A stretch of DNA of 64,000 nucleotides from Adineta ricciae (Eukaryota > Rotifera > Eurotatoria > Adinetida > Adinetidae). The notes under the pieces are model-generated. The model saw only the letters and a program-made list of their open reading frames with translations, made no database searches and was not told where the DNA came from. Location: positions 558,001 to 622,000 of the forward strand of contig CAJNOJ010000029.1 of NCBI GenBank assembly GCA_905250025.1, in the 5' to 3' direction. Shown piece by piece: positions 14,594 through 26,783 of the stretch (the first letter of the stretch is position 1; each line of letters starts with the position of its first letter). Position numbers and translations under genes: made by a program.

Positions 14594-15342
14594 CTAGAAA
14601 GTAAATCATTGAATACTATTGAAAATTACGCAAAAACCACTCAGAGAGAAGATTAATCAAATAATCATGGAAATGAGTTGACATGCGAGATAACACAAGC
14701 TAACCGTGCTATTCCTCGGCATGTTTCCTCGATCAAATATTAGAAGAAAGTTTCATCATCGTGGTTTTTCTTGTAAAGAAGAAAAAAGAGCACAAACAGA
14801 GAAAAGAATTTGTTATAGGACATTGATATATTTGAATATTATCTTTTGTTTTCAACAACGAGAACAGACGGACATTGTAAGAAAGAGAGAAGGACAGAGA
14901 AGGAAAAGACAGAAAAATTAGCAAGACCAGTCAGATACACAGCACAAGTACAAAGCAATTCTAAAAGCATCCGCGTACACATCAACACACAGATGTTCTT
15001 CGAAACGAAAAAGTCAGGCGAGTTTTATGAACGGAACGAGAGAAACAGATAGAAGAACAGACAAAAAAGTAAGTCACCGGATATATCTGTGTGTATATAA
15101 CAAGAATAGATTTTTTTTTCGGTTACCTTGTTTCTCCGAACTTGTTTAGGAAAAAACGAAGAAGAAGAAGAGAAAAAGATTGATTAACAAAGAACAGTTA
15201 TTTTAGTATGAAATTGTTGAAGTTTCTCCTAGCGCTGATATAGGAAAGGAAAGGGATTACAATCGTTGAGAAACTATCGAATGATGAGTATTACTGTTAG
15301 TGAATGCTGTTGGACTCGTTGTTCGATCATCAGTCTAGAAAT
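14594..15342. other. Intergenic, purine-rich, nothing recognised
   Basis: About 750 bp between the rhodanese start and the WDR20 stop. It contains A/G-rich tracts (about 14780-14920 and 15155-15180) and no convincing gene. Confidence 0.55.
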
Positions 15343-17579
15343 TCAACCAAACGAAATGAAATTAGACGAAGAAGTTCTACGTACGATATTATTACTTAGA
15401 AGTTTCTGCGGTTTCTCCCAAATAGCGATAATTCCATCTTGTGAAGATGTCAATAGGTAGTTTTCACCGAAATAAATTCCATTTAAACGTTCGTGAGCAA
15501 TGAATTCAGTTATAACTGGTTCAATTACTTGTATATCATCTAGTTTCGGACATAGATTAGTTCCAAAAGTACTTTTAGTTAAATCGAAATTCGTTCGACG
15601 CGATGACGAATGATTGTGATTGCTTGTTAGTGTTGACAATGAGCCATGATTCGAATCATCAGTATTCGCTTGTAGTTTTGACGACGATGATTTCGATCCG
15701 GTCAATGTACTGGATAGTAGAGATGACTTTCGAGATTTTTTCGACGTTCCATTGGCTATTGTCATAAGGGACATATCAGGAGTATCATCAATAGATTTGT
15801 TAACTTTATTGGAATTCCGTACAAATGAAAGACGTGATGTTAGGGATGAAAACGATGTTTTGCTTGGGGTAGGTTGAATGTTCACTGTTGCGTCGGATGA
15901 TAATGATGCATGGCCATTGGAGGATGACGGCGAGGGTATTGATGGATATGATGAAGAATTTTGTTTACTATTAGGATTGAATTTCAAGATATCTTCGGTG
16001 ATATCCCATAGACACAGACGATTATCCTGTCCAACTGACGCGATTCGATAGAATATAGATGGAATCGTTACATCGAGACACGTTGAATCACTCCGCGACC
16101 ATGATTTCGATTTTTGAAAACCATCCTGCGCATGATCATCGTTGCAATCAAATGGGGTTTGTACAAATGACGAATAATAAGTTTTTGCATTCATATATGG
16201 ATCGAACGATATTGCACTTATCCATGATGTATGACCATGACCACGGCATATAACACGAGATACATGTTCGTCAGGAATCAGAGTAAATAATGTTATGAAA
16301 TCATCTTCACCACCAGTAGCAATGTATTTGCCATCAGGCGACCAACAAACCTGTTTACAATCAACATAACAGTGGATAAGATGTTTTGAGAAGCAAAGAA
16401 TGGATGAACTTACACAGAGAAGACCACCGAAGTAACTTTTCATATAAGCTACTAATTCCATTTTTTCATAGTTAAATATCCGAAGAAATCCGTCTTGTGA
16501 GACAATAGCAAGAAGAGTATTATCAGGCGAAAAGGCGAATTCATTGATACTCCCACTACCTATCGACCATCGTGCAACTGGATTTCTTGCTTGTTTAGAT
16601 TTATTCTAAAAGCAATCTTTCATTTCCCTTACAAACGACAAAATTCGTCTTACTTTGATGTACGATATAGAGAAATTCTTCTCATCGTCTTTTATTGTTG
16701 CATAAGTAGGTTGAATATTGGTATCACGTTGATAGTTCAATTGCTCATCAAACACATACAGATATCCGCTGGAATAGGACGCGATAAAATAAGTTTTCGG
16801 GTTTGTTAACCATTTGATACATGTCACTTTGGTTTTGTCCAGATAACTCTAATCATAATTAAAAAAGAATTCGATGCACAACTTTGTCTTTAGTTTGACA
16901 TACGCCTTCATTGAAGACTTTCTGTTCTTTGCTTCGCATATTTATATATTGTATTTGTCCTTTAGAAAATCCGACAAGGACATGGAGACTTTTGTTATCA
17001 GGATGCTGAGTAATATCATGGCACGTTGGATGATGGTTTTGTTTGTAAACACGATGATCGAGTGGTTCACCAAAATTAAACTAGAAATGACTCGAAAATC
17101 TCCATCAAATTCTTTGAATCTCGAAAATTTACCTGTGTAGCTTCAGCAAATTCATAAATGATCAATTCTCTTCCAATATTAAATGCTAAAATATCGGTTA
17201 GAATCAGATTTCCATTGGAATCGTATCCATTCGTTGCAGATATTTGTTTCTGTTCATTAGAATGATCAATAGAATTGCTTGTAGTGTTATTATTCGTAGA
17301 TGATGATCGTCTCGAACTGGTTTGACTGTTTGTCATATCGAAGTTTGTTTGTATACGCGGTAGTAATGTGATTTTAACTGGTTCGCTTAGACATGTGTTG
17401 GTGCCGATCTTACCAATATTATCGATGAACGAAGAGATTTTATAAGTGCCCTCACGTGAAGTAAATTCAGTTTTGATTTCATCGCTGCGCTGATTATCAT
17501 CTTTTGGAAAGTTACTTGCACGTGAAGTTATCGATGGAGCGACACAATGATTAATGTTTGATGGTTCGGGTCGAGCCAT
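15343..17579 (-). CDS. WDR20: WDR20-like WD-repeat protein
   Basis: WD40 scaffold that in animals binds and activates the deubiquitinases USP12 and USP46. ATG 17579 opens a Ser/Thr/Asn-rich N-terminus. Then come [106 protein letters not shown] and ATGGEDDFITLFTL, which follow vertebrate WDR20 almost word for word. A long Ser-rich insert (about 15640-15960) separates the last blade, which ends LNGIYFGENYLLTSSQDGII and IAIWEKPQ. There are five exons with introns of about 50-60 bp. The 5' end faces SF3B6 across 564 bp. Confidence 0.93.
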
Positions 17580-18143
17580 GAAGATCGTCGTGGAATCGAC
17601 GAATGTTTATAAACGATCGGTTGAAAAAAGGTGTCAACTTCATTCGAAAGACTCATGAAAATTAAAATCAAACATTGGGGTGTTTATGACGGGATTTTTT
17701 GCAAGTAAGAAGAATACATTTACATTACATCGCCATATTGTTTGCTTTTTTCTGTTCTGTTCGATAGAATTGGTTAAGGGAATACGCGAATAAGTTCGAC
17801 ACTATGGAATTCATCCAAATAATTGTGCTTAATGTTTATTTCGACCTGTTTTCTATTTTTGTCGTAGTTAAGTATATTTTAGTATAGAAAACTCTGCGAT
17901 AGATGTCAGCCGTGACACATCGAATGATTCCTATTGGTCAACAGAGAAGATACTTAGAGATAGCAACAAGGCAAATCGGTCAGTACCACCGTTCGTGTAG
18001 GAGATTGTAATTACAATAGACTTTACGACTGATTGATGGAAATCCGAGTGGAAGTGTTCCTTATGTGTCAGTTTAATCCGATTATAAATATGTACATAAA
18101 TTTATTTGACCGAATGTTTTAGATTACGAAATAACTGCTTAAC
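17580..18143. promoter_or_regulatory. Divergent promoter region WDR20 / SF3B6
   Basis: 564 bp separate the opposite starts of WDR20 and SF3B6. No TATA box stands out. A TTTTAG acceptor-like site ends at 18122, 21 bp before the SF3B6 ATG. Confidence 0.4.
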
Positions 18144-18554
18144 ATGGCAATGCAAAAACGAGCAAACCTTCGTCTTCCACCGGAAATCAACCGTACTCTA
18201 TACATTCGTAATTTGCCTTACAAGATAACTGCTGAAGAAATGTACGATATATTCGGTAAATACGGTGCTATCCGTCAAATTCGCCTTGGGAATACACCGG
18301 ACACAAGAGGTAAGTGAAACGAGTTTGACTTAACTTCTCCTCTCATCTCTGTTTATTTAGGCACAGCGTTCGTTGTGTATGAAGATATCTTCGATGCAAA
18401 AAACGCATGCGATCATCTATCGGGCTTTAACGTCTGCAATCGTTATCTTGTGGTTTTGTATTATCAAGCCAACAAAGCGTTTGATAAAATCAATTTGGAC
18501 AAAGAAAAAGAGAAACTAGCGAAGACACAAGCAAAATTTGGCTTGAACACATAA
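18144..18554 (+). CDS. SF3B6: Splicing factor 3B subunit 6 (p14)
   Basis: Small RRM protein of the U2 snRNP SF3b complex that contacts the branch-point adenosine and SF3B1. Two exons (18144-18309 and 18361-18554) encode about 119 residues. RNP2 is LYIRNLPY and RNP1 is GTAFVVYED; the motif [10 protein letters not shown] and the Lys-rich C-terminal helix [19 protein letters not shown] match the family at its usual length of about 125. The 51-bp intron starts gtaagt and ends tttag. A TTTTAG site 21 bp upstream of ATG may be a trans-splice acceptor. Confidence 0.96.
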
Positions 18555-20567
18555 TTGATACGTTCTATGTGTGAAGTTTTCTGCTTGTTGTTGTTGTTGT
18601 ATATGAAATATTTCAAAAAACGATCTGATGAAAGAAAAAACTTTTTTTTCTACTTCACACCTCTATTTTACAAAGATGCAAATATTGATCTGTGTCTTTT
18701 ATTTAAGATGCCGAAATGAAAACCGAGCGCAATATGTATGCCGTCGGTGGTCTGAGTGAGAGATGTAGAAGAGGATATTTTTGTTCTTTCATATGACGAA
18801 GCCTTTCTCTTCGTTAGTTTTGACAAACTAAAAAGCCAAAGTTGTCACCTTCATCAATGAATGAGAGTAAAGAAAACGGAAATTTAGTTGTAAGACGAAA
18901 CCATCGTGAGATCTTTCTTCTTTCGTCGAGTAAACTGACAAATCTGCTTCGTACGTTCGTTTTCTCCTCTTCTTTCAACACGTATTGACTTTGTGTATCA
19001 GCCAAACTCTTTCGTTCGCTGTTTAGCGCTCCGTCATCATTCTGTTGCCGTGACGCGACAAAGCAGTCAATCATTCGTTACTGAATGACACAATTTGAAA
19101 TATTTAGTCGAGCTTTTTTCTTCTCTTTCTCTTCCTTTCTTTCACTTTGACGATTGACATCGGTGTTGTTTGAAAGAAAAATATCGAAAGGAAGCAGAGA
19201 AGTAAAGGCAACTTGTTATTTCTTTTTCCTATAAAGAAACGATGTAAGCACGAAAGGGAGTTGATCAACAACAAACCGCAAAATTGTACATATTAGAAAG
19301 CAAGAAAGAGAATGAGAGAGAGAGAGAGCGAGAAATAAGCGACCTTGAAAATAGGATCTTACATTACAAGGTGAAGAAAATACAAAAGAATAAAAATTCC
19401 CGTTCGAAAATAACAAATATCAATTTTCATATTTTTTCATTGGTGACAATGCAAATTCCATTTACGACAATTATTCCAATGTAATCTACGGTCAGTTTGT
19501 TATTGTTGTTCTTTTTCTTTCGTGTATTATTACATATTCATCTTGTCAACAGTAAGTGCATACGTTACGAAGAGGCAAAAACTTGTTTTTTCTCTGCCTT
19601 CGTTTTTCTTGCCATTTTGTTCGGTTCACTAACACTTATGTATTTACATATTTCCAATAATCTTGCTGATGAATCACCAACAAGTTGTCTACCGAGATTT
19701 TCTATATTGATTATGTGATTTTTTTTCAAGTGGAATGTCAGGTAAATTGAGTGCCGGTGGGAAAGAAAAAAACAACAGTATGTCAAAGCACAATAGTTGT
19801 CAAACTCAATCAAATTGACAAGAAGATTGCGGTAGTTCGAAAGAGTTACGTCGATCATCGTTTCTTTCTTTCTTTCTTTCTTTCTCTTCGTATGAACTCT
19901 TTCAAAGTCGTTCTAACACTTGTGAAATCAATTCAAGTATCTCAAATAACCTGCGGTTTCTTTCTTCTCCTGCGCAGTTTAGAGTATGACTTTACATATC
20001 GTTTTTTTTCTTAATCATCGTTTGTAGGATGTAGTCGTAGGTGTGGTGTGGCAGATTATGTGACCTCATATAAAATCAATACAAATAAGTCGTCTGCTTG
20101 TCTAAATAGGCTTTAGCTTGACGTGTATGTGTGTTGATCTGCTGTCTTTAACGAGATGAAGCGTTGTGGTAAGTCGATTTTTTCAAAATTAAATCTTACA
20201 ACGTCGAGAAACCTTAGGTGTTAATGATTAAGTGTAAGAAATATCAATAAGTCCTTGAATATTGAGAAGGTGTTAAAAAATTGCTGATGATTATCGGATA
20301 GTGAATAACAACACGATTCACTATTGATATTTGTTTTTATTTCTTCGTAACGAAAGCTTTTCTTCTCATCCGAAACGATCATATGTTCGCGTAGAACAAT
20401 CCGGTACTTCTCATGTCATTTCTCTAACCCCAATCAACTTCTTCAAACAAAATCGATGAAAATAGGATTTCGATTCTTTTTCGTATTCACAATAACCGAG
20501 TGGCCCATAAACTGGAAAGAAGACAGAAAAATTCTACTTACATTCGTTTGATTGATTTCTTTTCTAG
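18555..20567. other. Long intergenic region with simple repeats
   Basis: Two kilobases without a recognisable gene. It contains a GTT run near 18585-18600, a GA tract (19314-19328) and a TTTC microsatellite (19861-19885). Near 20155, ATGAAGCGTTGTG is followed by a good GTAAGT donor and could be a 5' exon of the PIG-H gene, but it is out of frame with it, so it would be untranslated or unrelated. Confidence 0.5.
19861..19885. repeat. (TTTC)n microsatellite
   Basis: Six perfect TTTC units in intergenic sequence. Confidence 0.9.
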
Positions 20568-21388
20568 ATGAAATTTCTTGGTGGCATATGTGAAAATATC
20601 TATGGTGAAGTGCTTAAATATGAAATAATTCAACATGAAAACAATCGTTGTACGGAATGTCGATTAGAACGACAAACAATACCTATACAGAAATGGCTGA
20701 TATACACGCTCATCTTCACTTATCTAGCTGCGCTTGTTGGTGTTCATAGAACAGTAATCTAGTGATAATTAGTCCACTTTGAAAATCAAATCGATGTTTT
20801 AGGATAGTAAATTCTTGATGCTTCTATCCATTGTGTTCCTAATTGGTGTATTATTGAAGGCTTATCTAAAAGTCAAACGTGGTAAGTCTGAACTCCGCTT
20901 TAATAGGTCAGCGTTAGACTAAAAAGCTCAGCATACCCTTCCAGCTCACTAGAAATCAATACATGTGTTCTGATGTGAAGTGATGCAGAAAATACTTGAG
21001 ATGAAGGTTAATATATTCGATTTTACAGAAGGAATTTACTTCGAAAAAATGATTTTTCTCTAGAGTGTGTTATTATTGGTAATCAGACGGGTTTGCAATT
21101 GACAACAACTTATGTCATCGGCAGGCAAACAACAGTCTATATCAGCTCAGATCGAATCCAAGATGTGCTGATCAACGAAGGATTTCTTTCCGTACGTGTT
21201 TTTCTTCATTTTGACATTCATACGAAATTGCTTTTGTTTTCTAGCAACGTTTGATTTATTATTTGACATTGATGATTAATGATGGTGATCAATCTATGTT
21301 ACCACTTTTTGCAAAACTTCTTCCACGTGTATCACTGTTAAAAATCTTATTTCGACATATGCATTCTGTTCTACACAAATCAAAATAA
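20568..21388 (+). CDS. PIGH: GPI anchor synthesis: PIG-H subunit of PI GlcNAc-transferase
   Basis: Subunit of the ER enzyme that adds GlcNAc to phosphatidylinositol, the first step of GPI-anchor assembly. Four exons. A hydrophobic hairpin comes first (WLIYTLIFTYLAALVGV and LMLLSIVFLIGVLLKAYL). The diagnostic PIG-H domain follows: ECVIIGNQTGLQLTTTYVIG, RQTTVYISSDRIQDVLINEG and QRLIYYLTLMI. Length and order fit the family. ATG 20568 lies directly on a TTTCTTTTCTAG acceptor. The stop overlaps an AATAAA signal (21384-21389), and the next gene's acceptor follows after about 35 bp. Confidence 0.92.
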
Positions 21389-21435
21389 AATTTTGCTGCT
21401 TGTTTCATTCATTTTTTGTTCTAGATAAAGTAGAT
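21389..21435 (+). promoter_or_regulatory. Candidate intercistronic poly(A)/trans-splice junction
   Basis: Between the PIG-H stop and the ankyrin-gene ATG there are only 47 bp. They begin with the end of an AATAAA signal and contain a T-rich tract and TTCTAG (AG at 21423-21424). An in-frame TAG follows the AG, so translation cannot run in from upstream. The layout matches nematode-style operons processed by trans-splicing. Confidence 0.5.
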
Positions 21436-24400
21436 ATGGATATCCGGCACGAGGATCAACAGAGGCGGCAGCAACTGTTGACCATCGTGGACCGAGGCAC
21501 TGCCGAACAGTTATTTGTAGGTTGAGCTTACTGTGTTTTCTCAATGGAAACGAGCCAAAGTCTTTTTTAGAGTTTCCTGCAGCAATTCCATCGAAGACCA
21601 TTTCGAAGTATGGCAGAAGTTATTTCATATGAAGGCGTCATCGATGATCAAATTGATTTTATCGATTGCGTGGGAACGAAATATAATGTCACACCATTGA
21701 TTATCGCTGCAGGCAAAGGTTCATATGAAAAAACGAAGATTCTCCTTGTACATGGAGCCAATCCAAATCAACAGTGTTCAACAGGGTTAGTGAAAGAATA
21801 TGTTTTCATACCTTTTTAATCAATGACTTGTTTTCGTATTCCAGCGATACAGCTTTGAATTTGGCCGTTCATCGCCAGAAATATCATATTGCAGATTTAT
21901 TAGCTAAGTATCACGCGAACCCTAACGTTGCTAATCAATCGGGTAAAACAGCACTGCATCGTGCTGTTGTTTCATATGTCGATGAGAATGCTAATCACAT
22001 ACGAGTATTGCTTCATGTGAGTGACGTACTTGTATTCATTCAGTAGCGAAAATTGATCTTTAAGGCTGGTGCTGATCCGACAATCGAAGATCGAAATCAG
22101 CGAATACCTCTCGACGAAGCCGTTGTTACGAATAAACCAGGTTGAACTCAATATTTTCGAGTATTTTCTTTAACGAATACCATTTCAATTAGAAATTGTC
22201 GGTGTCTTGCTCTCATATGATGGAACTTTGACACAACGAGCCTATCGAGCCGCGATTATCGCTGCACGTCTTGGTACAATACGTTCTTTCTCTCCAATCG
22301 CATTTCTATCTCAACGATTCCTAGGTCATGATAAATGTTTGCAAACACTACTCGATTACGGTATGGATCCAAATATCTGCGATCGAAGTCGTACAACTCC
22401 ATTGCACGTAGCGTAAGTGATAATCGAGATTTGCACTCTTCTGTATTTTATCTCGTGCATTGTTTAGAATTCGTTCATTGAAACTATCAACAGCACGTCT
22501 TCTAATATCACATGGTGCTGATCAAAATTTCGTGAATAATCGAGGTGAAACACCGACAACTATTGCAGAGTATCTTCCGCCAGAACAGCAACAGTTATTT
22601 ATTAACATTCTGACAAGTAAGTCGCGCTTTGATGAGATTCTATTCGGAAGTCAATGTAATTGCAACTCGATCTCCCTCATCGTCTATAGCATCTGATATG
22701 AATGAAGAGATAAAGAGAGGATCTACAGCATTCATAGCCCGCTCTTCATTGATGACAATGCCAAATGTCAATTCAACTACAGAACCGATCTCAACTATCT
22801 ACAGAGGTGTGAACAAACTATCCATCGTCTTGTTTGATCTTCTGCTCCTTTATCATTGATTTCTTCAACACTTGTACATATGATCATCTTATCCTTCTCC
22901 TTTATCAATGAAAATTTTTCCTATCTTCAATTCCATTCTTCATCTGTTCAGTTCTCCATCGAATATTCTATTTAGATACACCACGATTGGGTCCATCGGA
23001 ATTTCGAAAATACACAACCGGTACCATTCAAGGTAGATATTTTTGATGAAAACGAAAACAACGAAAACTATGTGTGTCTGTGTGTATATGAGTATGTCAA
23101 ATCGAATCCAACTAACATATCTGACTTTTAGCCTTGATAAAAAGACTTCTTCACTAGTAAGTGTCCCTCACCAATGCATGAGCATGTCATATTTGTTTTC
23201 ATATACTTTGCACTGACCAGTAGTTTTTTGTTAATTTTCACTGCCATCGCTGCTCATATTATTTCGGCTCACACCGAACGTTTTGTTTTCTTATTGAGAA
23301 ACTTTTCTCATAATTCATTTGTTTTTATTCTTTACTTTCAGCGAATATTATTCCATATGTGCATCCGTTACTTCGTAGTCATCCGAACTGGACGCTAGAC
23401 AGTGATGAATTTCGAAGTCGAACAGATATCAATTCATCCGTTCAAAACCTTCTTGACGGTAAAAGTAGACTATTTTTTTTCTCAGATGAAATCAACTGGA
23501 AATTGATCCTTTTAGCCTCAAGCGGAACCTACTGGTGTTCCACACAACCGAGAGATGCTTGGGTGGTGTTTGACTTAAAACATCAATTCAATATTAGTGG
23601 AATGAGAGTTATTGGATGGTACAGAAGATGATTGATTTCATTTGTGTTTAGCTCGTTTGATTTTATTTAGCGAAAATCAATCAACACCAAAGAGCGGCCA
23701 TCTTGATGTTTCCAATGCTTTCAATGGTCCATGGCTGAAAGTCAAAGATTTCACTTGCTCATTGTCTCGTATGTATTCGATGAGATTTTTGTATTGAAAG
23801 TGACGATTTGTGCTTCTGTAGAAGGAAATAAGACGGATATCTTTTTCGCACCGTTGAAAACACGTTTCATTCGAGTATTTATAACGGATAATCATGGTGG
23901 TGATAATATTTGTATCCAAGGAATTGGATTCTATGGAGTAGATATGCGTCTAGTGAATTTATTGCGTGAACATGGACTCGAACGAAGTCTTCAGACGTTA
24001 TTAGCCAATGTAAGAAGTAATCGCATGAGATACTTGTAGTCAATTCGATTTTTTTCCCATAGGATATCAATGATTTGGAAACGTTAGATGAAAAACGTGA
24101 CGAAATTTTAAATTCATCAGTAAGTTGTATAACGAATACGCCGAAGAAGTTTTCATCATTGTTTTTTTCTTCGTTTCAAGGATAAATATTTGGATATAAA
24201 TGACCATTTTCAATTTATTCGATTAATGGATTCTTTGCGACGTAAGTCGATAGTAAAAATAACGAATTCTGTCTTTGAAATCGACGAATTCCTAGGTCCG
24301 GTATTAACATTTTTGGAATGGTTCAATGCGCCTCAATCGACAGTGGTTGCCGGTGAAAAATTGCAAACATTTAGTGCAGCGGGTGATGAAGGTGCCACAG

Positions 24401-24956
24401 AACGTGTTAGACTAGAAGAAAAATGTACGAGATAGTTTCTCTCCATTTTCAATGAACCTCATTTCAAGTTCTTCTTTTAGCGGAGGATAGTTCACATATC
24501 AGAACAATAATTTTGAGAGATCTTGAGCCAATTCAAGGACGTTCATTGGTTGATTTTCCAGATTATTCCATACAAGATCGTTCGTATTCTTAATAAACGC
24601 CATCATGTTCTTATTTATTATAATTGCGCCTCTTCTAGCGGGAAGATATCAAGTCCGAGTTGTTAACATTGAATCTCCTGATATAAGAACGCAATGGCAA
24701 GACATCATTGTTGGTAAGTTTATTTACTCGATGCGATATTCGTTTTTCTTTTACGTCTTTCGTGTTACCTGTTATTATCTATCCTTGTCGTACAGATTCT
24801 TCTTTTTTTGTGTTATCAGACTATACACACATTTGTCTTACCTCTACCAAACGTAGACTTCTTTCTTTATTTTACAAACGTGTAAGTTTTGTATCGGCAG
24901 TAATCACGACAGTTACTATTCGATTGATTCTATTGATCTGTGAGTGGGTTACGTAA
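21436..24956 (+). CDS. Ankyrin repeats plus discoidin-like domain protein
   Basis: Multi-exon gene for about 750 residues. After a Gln-rich start come about six ankyrin repeats (NVTPLIIAAGKGSYEKTKIL, DTALNLAVHRQKYHIADLL, GKTALHRAVVSYVDENANH, GHDKCLQTLLDYGMDPNICD, TTPLHVAIRSLKLSTARLL). A Ser/Thr-rich linker leads to a beta-sandwich resembling an F5/8-type C (galactose-binding-like) domain: SGTYWCSTQPRDAWVVFDLK, FNISGMRVIGW and TRFIRVFITDNHGGDNICIQ. A SAM-like or helical segment follows (MRLVNLLREHGLERSLQTLL). The 3' end is uncertain: translation may stop near 24594, or continue through GRYQVRVVNIESPDI to a hydrophobic tail and stop at 24956. I cannot name an ortholog. It lies 47 bp downstream of PIG-H. 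Confidence 0.65.
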
Positions 24957-25023
24957 ATCAATATCAATACTTGCTTGGGTTTAACAAAGATCAATTCGTA
25001 TCATTCTTTTCTACCGAAAAATC

Positions 25024-26517
25024 ATGTCTCGATTAAAGTTTTTGAAAGAGAACTATGCAGATTCGAATGATGATTTCGCCAATGATAGCTCCGGTTTCGA
25101 TTATCCATCCGGTGGAAAGATTAGACATTTAACTCCAAGCAAATTTCGAGTGACAAAACGTGCACAATTGCCCAATGTTTTTCCACTGGCTAATACCGCT
25201 GCTACTGAAATCCCTTTCCACAAAGGAGAATACACATTAACACCATCGAAGTATCGATTGAAAAAAAATCCGAAGGCTGCATTCGACCCCGATTATGAAA
25301 ACTTCAATCACCGTTACAGAAGAGAATCTCAAGAAAATACTCATCCAGAAAATCATAAACCAGCTCCCGATGAACACTCTCGCGTTATTGGAGATTTCAT
25401 ATTAACTAAAAGACCACCTGAAAGCAGGAGCATTTATAGTTATAAACCGAAGAACACACATACAAGTTATATATACAAAGGTACACTTGAGCCTTCTGAA
25501 GTTCAACAGCGTGCAGCCAACGAGATGCAATATATTGCTCAGCAACAAAGAAGTCGTAGATCATCGGAAAGTTCTGTGCATCGATTGGCCTATGTCAACG
25601 TATTTTCGGCACCACGCGGGACAAATGATGGTGGCCAATCGAATTATAATCAATCGTATCCCTCCATTTATCCACGCTCAGCATCGACTTCTGATCGAAG
25701 ACCTGGCGCATGTGTGCCGGCGTCGTATGTTGCTCGATACTATTTTGGCGAGAAAGCCGAAAGTGCCTCGTCCGATGAGGATGACTGGACGAGAGGGTAT
25801 CGAAATTGTGTGGTACTCAGTCGTCCTCCAATACCACGGCCTTGTGAACAACAATCGTCTCGTGCGCATGCGCTAAACGAACAGGAAAGCAATTATACTA
25901 CTATCAACAACGATTTCCAGCATGTCATGGATATCGGAACATCAACGAAAGAAGATTTACGCAATTCAGCGCCAGCACCAACTTCGGATAATAAACGACT
26001 AACAACTTTAAGCAAACAGCTATCCTCGGTTACGAACCAAAGTCCTCGTAGCGAAAGTGAAACATACCGGGTCGATCATCCGGATATCGAAGAAAAAGAT
26101 AACGAAGATGTCACGACTGCACCATGGAAAACAGCTAATTATCCAACGGGTATTGCGACTAGTGGAATGCTGAATAGCGAGCTGTATGCCGATGTGAACA
26201 GTTCTAGTCTCCCGCAAAACGCACACGACAATAGAAATAAATTCATATTCAACGATTCCGATACTGATGAAGAAGATCGCTTTCGATCGACACCAAAACC
26301 TTCGCCAAGTATCGGTGAAGTTGTACGCAATGATCCTCTCGCTGGTGTTCAACGTTCGAACTATGAAACGAACAATAATAACCACCAGCGAACACCAAGT
26401 ATTTCAACGAGGAGCACGAAATCGCACACAAGCATATTCGATCGATTTCGCCGCCGAAAACCAGACGACTCTACCAGCAAACCAAAGAAAGAGAAAAAGA
26501 AAAAATCCCAAAAATAA
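25024..26517 (+). CDS. Unrecognised 497-residue low-complexity protein
   Basis: A single open frame without introns. The protein is polar and probably disordered: Ser, Asn, Arg and Pro rich, with a very basic C-terminus (KPKKEKKKKSQK). A short motif repeats near the N-terminus: LTPSKFRVTKR (36-46) and LTPSKYRLKKN (72-82), with a weaker FILTKRP near 126. Acidic Ser patches (SSDEDDW, DSDTDEEDR) suggest CK2 sites. No domain, signal peptide or membrane segment is evident. It starts 67 bp after the ankyrin gene and may be lineage-specific. Confidence 0.6.
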   Translation: MSRLKFLKENYADSNDDFANDSSGFDYPSGGKIRHLTPSKFRVTKRAQLPNVFPLANTAATEIPFHKGEYTLTPSKYRLKKNPKAAFDPDYENFNHRYRRESQENTHPENHKPAPDEHSRVIGDFILTKRPPESRSIYSYKPKNTHTSYIYKGTLEPSEVQQRAANEMQYIAQQQRSRRSSESSVHRLAYVNVFSAPRGTNDGGQSNYNQSYPSIYPRSASTSDRRPGACVPASYVARYYFGEKAESASSDEDDWTRGYRNCVVLSRPPIPRPCEQQSSRAHALNEQESNYTTINNDFQHVMDIGTSTKEDLRNSAPAPTSDNKRLTTLSKQLSSVTNQSPRSESETYRVDHPDIEEKDNEDVTTAPWKTANYPTGIATSGMLNSELYADVNSSSLPQNAHDNRNKFIFNDSDTDEEDRFRSTPKPSPSIGEVVRNDPLAGVQRSNYETNNNNHQRTPSISTRSTKSHTSIFDRFRRRKPDDSTSKPKKEKKKKSQK

Positions 26518-26783
26518 TCCTAAATTTTTTTTTGTTGCCCTTGTGATTAGATAGATTTTCTATTCCGTTTTTTTTTCTACGTACCATTTCTTTTCGTTTT
26601 CTTTTGCGTGTCGCATATTAATGATAAACCATCGTACATAAACAACAAACCACTTTGAATAATGGCAACCATGAAGAAAGAGTATAGGTGATAAAACGTT
26701 GAAAGTTCTATTTGGACAAGCTTGCTTTTATCAATGTCGAATAGAAAAATAGCTGAATTATCTTTTTCTTTGTTTTGCTATAG

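Noticed and set aside
16059-16253. Plus-strand frame inside WDR20
   Set aside because: Shadow of the WDR20 exon, which has strong similarity on the minus strand.
20155-20172. ATGAAGCGTTGTG with a good donor as coding exon 1 of PIG-H
   Set aside because: Joining it to 20568 puts PIG-H out of frame and meets a stop; the AG-ATG at 20568 is a better start.
24940-25024. Splicing of the ankyrin gene into the 25024 frame
   Set aside because: A GTGAGT donor and an AAAG acceptor exist, but the phases do not match, so the two are listed as separate genes.
26662-26690. ATGGCAACCATGAAGAAAG as first exon of the Pro/Arg-rich gene
   Set aside because: Splicing at its GTGATA donor to 26784 gives an immediate stop.
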